A DNA stretch of 17,509 nucleotides from Planctomycetota bacterium. Its GTDB lineage: Bacteria; Planctomycetota; Planctomycetia; Pirellulales; Pirellulaceae. Below the pieces are notes generated by a model, which saw nothing but the letters and a program-made list of their open reading frames with translations, was not told the origin of the DNA and did not search any database. The translations under genes and the position numbers were made by a program. Shown here piece by piece: positions 15,063-17,509 of the stretch. Within the stretch, counting starts at the first letter, position 1, and each line of letters starts with the position of its first letter. Where the stretch lies: assembly GCA_019347795.1 (NCBI GenBank), contig JAHWKS010000010.1, positions 1-17,509 of the forward strand, read 5' to 3'.

Positions 15063-15965
15063 CTAAATCTCTCCCACGGCTTCCCCGCCGTTAATCGACG
15101 TTATGCCGTTGATCACTTCGATAGAAACGGTTTCGCTCAAGAACCGCACCGAGCCATCGCCGAGGCTGATCTGAATGCCTCCGGGATGGAAAGAGTAAGG
15201 CGCCGTCCAGTTGTGCGTGTTGATGATTCGGGAGCCGACAAACCAATTAACTGTGGGTACTCCTCCGTTGGGATCAAGCGTAAACTCCGCGGGATAGAAC
15301 CAGCTAGCGTTGAAATTAGCGGTCCATGCTCGATGGCTGGCGTCCCACCAGGCCGGCGGCGCCGTTCGGACGCCGTAGACCCAGGACTCCGTGCGGCCGG
15401 CCGACTCGTACTGCATGATCGTGTTCGACAGCCCGTCGATCACGTGGCTGAACTTCCGGAAGTGATTGATTTCGAACATCGCGTGTTCGCTGCCCAAATG
15501 CGTGAACCAATCTGATGCGCTGCGCACGTATGCGTAGTCCGAGGTTTGAAAGCCGTTGGGACCCGGATCCCCCGCGCCGGGCGCCGAGGGGCACGCGAAG
15601 ACCTCGGGCATGAGCGTGGCTAAGTCTTGATTGTTGGCGTGATTCCAGGCCACGTCGTGATCGTATTCTTCTTCCATATTGCCGCCTTCCATGAACGGGA
15701 GAACGGCGACATTGGCGTGCGCCGAATGGAGCGGCGGCGTAGCATAAACGGCGTACCAGTCCGCCCAACCGGGCGGCAAGCTCTTGTAGGTGTCGTGGTA
15801 GTTGTGCAGGCCCAGCCCGGTCTGCTTGAGATTATTGGAGCAGCTCATTCGCCGGGCGGCCTCGCGGGCGGCCTGCACGGCGGGGAGCAAGAGAGCGACG
15901 AGAATGCCGATGATGGCGATCACCACCAGCAACTCCACGAGCGTAAAACCGCGTCGGCGCGACAT
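15063..15965 (-). CDS. DUF1559 protein with prepilin-type N-terminal leader (pseudopilin-like)
   Basis: 300 residues. The N-terminus [20 protein letters not shown] is a textbook type IV prepilin leader with cleavage after Gly6 and Glu at position 5 of the mature protein, followed by [18 protein letters not shown] and the [18 protein letters not shown] signature of DUF1559. The C-terminus carries [20 protein letters not shown], the H-x-G...DG motif typical of the family. ATG 15965 is fixed by an excellent AAGGAGG 7 nt upstream; the longer frame reaching to 16715 is antiphase overlap with the next gene. The protein should be processed by a prepilin peptidase and sit in the inner membrane or a pilus-like fibre. 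It is the first gene of an operon with a lipoprotein and a PepSY protein. DUF1559 function remains unknown. Confidence 0.93.
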   Translation of the reverse strand: MSRRRGFTLVELLVVIAIIGILVALLLPAVQAAREAARRMSCSNNLKQTGLGLHNYHDTYKSLPPGWADWYAVYATPPLHSAHANVAVLPFMEGGNMEEEYDHDVAWNHANNQDLATLMPEVFACPSAPGAGDPGPNGFQTSDYAYVRSASDWFTHLGSEHAMFEINHFRKFSHVIDGLSNTIMQYESAGRTESWVYGVRTAPPAWWDASHRAWTANFNASWFYPAEFTLDPNGGVPTVNWFVGSRIINTHNWTAPYSFHPGGIQISLGDGSVRFLSETVSIEVINGITSINGGEAVGEI

Positions 15966-15972
15966 ATGGCAG

Positions 15973-15979
15973 CCTCCTT
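15973..15979 (-). promoter_or_regulatory. Strong ribosome binding site of the DUF1559 gene
   Basis: The minus strand reads AAGGAGG, 7 nt before ATG 15965. This is the clearest Shine-Dalgarno sequence in the window and it decides the start of the gene. Confidence 0.85.
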
Positions 15980-16079
15980 CGAGAATCCGGGGGAAAACAA
16001 CGTCTGATCCCGCCGACTTGTGGGTCGCGATTGCTGGCCCCGGAGGAGGCTGGCTACTGGCTGGGTGGGAAATCGGCGG

Positions 16080-16102
16080 GGACTGAGACTGAATCTCAGT
16101 CC
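16080..16102. promoter_or_regulatory. Fur-box-like palindromic operator
   Basis: GGACTGAGA (16080-16088) and TCTCAGTCC (16094-16102) are perfect 9-bp inverted copies around CTGAA. The core TGAGACTGAATCTCA differs at only two of fifteen positions from TGAGAATGATTCTCA, a common form of the 7-1-7 Fur box. It lies 115-137 nt before the DUF1559 start codon, next to a weak promoter-like pair, upstream of an operon that ends in an iron-linked PepSY gene. A hairpin terminator of the upstream solute-binding gene is the alternative; no T-tract follows. Confidence 0.55.
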
Positions 16103-16106
16103 TGGA

Positions 16107-16135
16107 AAAGTAACCCCGGACACTCGCGGTTACAA
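16107..16135 (-). promoter_or_regulatory. Weak promoter-like pair before the DUF1559-lipoprotein-PepSY operon
   Basis: On the minus strand TTGTAA (16135-16130) is followed after 17 nt by TACTTT (16112-16107). The spacing is ideal, the hexamers only four of six and three of six. The Fur-box-like palindrome would cover the predicted start site, as expected for repression. Confidence 0.3.
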
Positions 16136-16174
16136 GGGGGGCGCTGAGGAGTTGTCTGACTAATTTCCCCCACC

Positions 16175-17212
16175 TTACTCCGCGGCGGCGAACTCTTCGC
16201 GGAGATACGTGGAGGCGGCGTCCCAGGCGTCGGCGGCGGCGTGGAAGTCCACGTCCATCCAGCGGACCGGCGCCGTGGAGACGCGCGGCTTCTCCTCCAC
16301 GTCGGCGTGGAGGGGGAACTGGGCGCTGGCGCCCTCGGACAGCCGTCGCTCCACTTCGGGCGTGAGGAGGTAGTCGAGCAACCGCCCTGCCGCCTCGGGA
16401 TGCGGGGCGCCTTGGATCACGCAGAGCGTGTTGGGGATGAAGAGCGTGCCCAGTTCGCCTTCCCCCTGGTCGGGATAGACGATCTCGACCGGCATTCCCT
16501 TCTCGATCTCCACAATCGCGTCGTCGGTGTCGGTCATGCCGAACGCCAACTGACCGCTGGAAACCGCCAGCGCCACCTGCTTGTTGCCCGAGAGAACCTG
16601 AGCGTTCTCCTTCACCCGCTGAAAGTATTCCTTCGCTTCCTCTTCGCCCCAGTGGGCGAAGAGCACCGCGGCGTGGGTGGCCGTCGTGCCGAAGAGCGGC
16701 ATCGCCAGCCCGCATTGGTCCTTCCAGTTCGGGTCGGTCAGATCGTGGAGGGAGTCAGGCCGCTCGCCGCTATCGGCCAGTTTGTCCTTATTCACGATCA
16801 ACACGCGGGCCCGGGCCGCAAAGCCGTACCAGAGTCCCTCCGGCGAGCGATAGTTCGCGGGAAACTTCTCCGCCTGCGGCAGCTTGTACGGCTGCAAGAG
16901 GCCGAGCTTCTCCAGCCGCAGCGTGTGGAGAATCTCGTTGTTCCAGAACACGTCGCACCGCGGCCGATTCTCCTCCTGGACGATCGCATTCACGAGGCCG
17001 ACGGTCTTCGTTGATTCCACATCAAACTTCGGCTGCACATCGACGCCGCTGGCCTGCTCGAAATCCAGGAAGATCGGCTCCGAGAACTCCCGGTCCAAGG
17101 CCGTATAGACGACGACTTCCGACGGACTAGCGGACCAACAGCCGCACACCGAAAGCGCCAACGCCACGAGGAAAGGGGTCGGGGTGGTTTTTCGCCCAGG
17201 AGGTCTCGCCAT
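16175..17212 (-). CDS. ABC transporter solute-binding lipoprotein, iron(III)-type superfamily
   Basis: 345 residues from ATG 17212, chosen because a signal sequence follows ([14 protein letters not shown], lipobox Cys about 23 or 25); the frame is also open to an ATG at 17275 inside the previous gene. The mature part shows the periplasmic-binding pattern of the iron(III)/2-AEP group: [76 protein letters not shown] and [20 protein letters not shown]. In classical ferric-binding proteins a Tyr-Tyr pair binds iron in the region that here reads MTDTDDA (227-231), so the ligand may not be ferric iron. No permease or ATPase gene is in the window. Its N-region is encoded by a palindromic element (17175-17249). 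It follows the cytochrome gene after a 43-nt gap. Confidence 0.85.
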   Translation of the reverse strand: MARPPGRKTTPTPFLVALALSVCGCWSASPSEVVVYTALDREFSEPIFLDFEQASGVDVQPKFDVESTKTVGLVNAIVQEENRPRCDVFWNNEILHTLRLEKLGLLQPYKLPQAEKFPANYRSPEGLWYGFAARARVLIVNKDKLADSGERPDSLHDLTDPNWKDQCGLAMPLFGTTATHAAVLFAHWGEEEAKEYFQRVKENAQVLSGNKQVALAVSSGQLAFGMTDTDDAIVEIEKGMPVEIVYPDQGEGELGTLFIPNTLCVIQGAPHPEAAGRLLDYLLTPEVERRLSEGASAQFPLHADVEEKPRVSTAPVRWMDVDFHAAADAWDAASTYLREEFAAAE

Positions 17213-17249
17213 GTCGCTAAATCCATGGCCGAAAAACCTCCCCGACCCC
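17175..17249. repeat. Palindromic element overlapping the start of the solute-binding gene
   Basis: Arms 17175-17194 (GGGGTCGGGGTGGTTTTTCG) and 17230-17249 (CGAAAAACCTCCCCGACCCC) are inverted copies with one mismatch around a 35-nt centre. The start codon 17212 lies in the centre, and the left arm encodes residues 7-13 of the signal peptide. The right arm lies between the cytochrome stop (17256) and the ATG, so the usual Shine-Dalgarno position is taken by element sequence. Confidence 0.75.
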
Positions 17250-17255
17250 TGGGCG

Positions 17256-17509
17256 TCAGTTTCGATAATTCGCATGGCACTTCTTGCACGACTTGTCGAG
17301 CGATTGAGAATGTTCGTCGGCGGCGGCGAGGTTGTTTGCCTTGAGGGCTGTTTCGAGTTCGCCGGCTGCGGCTGCCGCTCCTTCCATCCAGTCCTGGAGC
17401 TGCTGGTCGTAGCCTTCCGAGAGAATCCGCGCCGTCTCGACCAACCCTTCTTTCAGCAAAAGCGCCTCCTGTGCTGCCGCCAGGTCGGGATGACCGGCGA
17501 GCGGCCGCC
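17256..17509 (-). CDS. C-terminal part of a CxxCH cytochrome (class II-like), truncated by the window edge
   Basis: At least 83 residues; the frame is open to the end of the window with no convincing start codon, so the N-terminus lies beyond base 17509 (TTG 17459 is only the first possible codon for a short version). The visible part is helical (EALLLKEGLVETARILSEGY, GELETALKANNLAAADEHSQ) and ends with one heme motif CKKCH followed by ANYRN and TGA. A heme site at the extreme C-terminus of a helical bundle is the arrangement of cytochrome c'/c556 (class II) proteins, and close relatives are common in planctomycetes. An exported electron-transfer or gas-binding role is inferred. It precedes the solute-binding gene by 43 nt on the same strand. 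Confidence 0.75.
   Translation of the reverse strand, partial: RPLAGHPDLAAAQEALLLKEGLVETARILSEGYDQQLQDWMEGAAAAAGELETALKANNLAAADEHSQSLDKSCKKCHANYRN

Noticed and set aside
16110..16133. GTAACC...GGTTAC inverted repeat near the operon promoter
   Set aside because: Only 6 bp with a 12-nt gap, so chance is likely; the adjacent 9-bp palindrome is the stronger operator candidate.
15966..16715. N-terminal extension of the DUF1559 gene to an upstream ATG
   Set aside because: The extension runs antiphase through the solute-binding gene and a non-coding gap; AAGGAGG before ATG 15965 and the prepilin leader fix the true start.

Overview
The window is GC-rich, densely coded DNA that looks like a planctomycete chromosome, most likely Pirellulales. 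The grounds are two DUF1559 proteins (one with a classic prepilin leader), a small transthyretin-like lipoprotein of planctomycete type, a PpiD-like SurA_N protein with a very long acidic linker, and a topoisomerase I that carries a lysine-rich tail and no zinc fingers. This assignment is inferred from gene content; no marker gene such as 16S rRNA is present. No tRNA, rRNA, CRISPR array or transposase gene was seen, and no gene-free gap exceeds 300 bases.

Layout. At the left edge is the 3' part of a DUF1559 gene (+). From 10523 down to 929 almost everything reads on the minus strand: topA; an overlapping pair of small unrecognised genes, the second HEPN-like; a secreted SMP-30/gluconolactonase-type protein; a secreted M1 zinc aminopeptidase; hslV; hslU; and a small exported CxxCH protein. 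A divergent promoter region (10524-10700) separates topA from a PpiD-like membrane-anchored periplasmic chaperone (+, 10701-13094). A long imperfect palindrome with a T-tract lies between the latter and a convergent minus-strand block.

The right-hand block (17509 to 13265, minus) looks like iron or metal handling: a partial C-terminal-heme cytochrome, a lipoprotein-type ABC solute-binding protein of the iron(III) superfamily, then a tightly packed three-gene operon (DUF1559 pseudopilin, TTR-like lipoprotein, PepSY/PiuB-type membrane protein; gaps of 7 and 6 nt). The operon is preceded by a palindrome that closely resembles a Fur box. The candidate undescribed system is therefore a Fur-regulated unit coupling a pseudopilin and a lipoprotein to a PepSY inner-membrane protein. 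The HEPN-like two-gene module is the second candidate.

A recurring theme is that many gaps hold a different imperfect palindrome (2760-2840, 3468-3525, 6869-6895, 13130-13231, 17175-17249). One encodes the start codon and the basic N-region of the solute-binding protein's signal peptide. These look like small dispersed elements, but copy number cannot be judged from one window.
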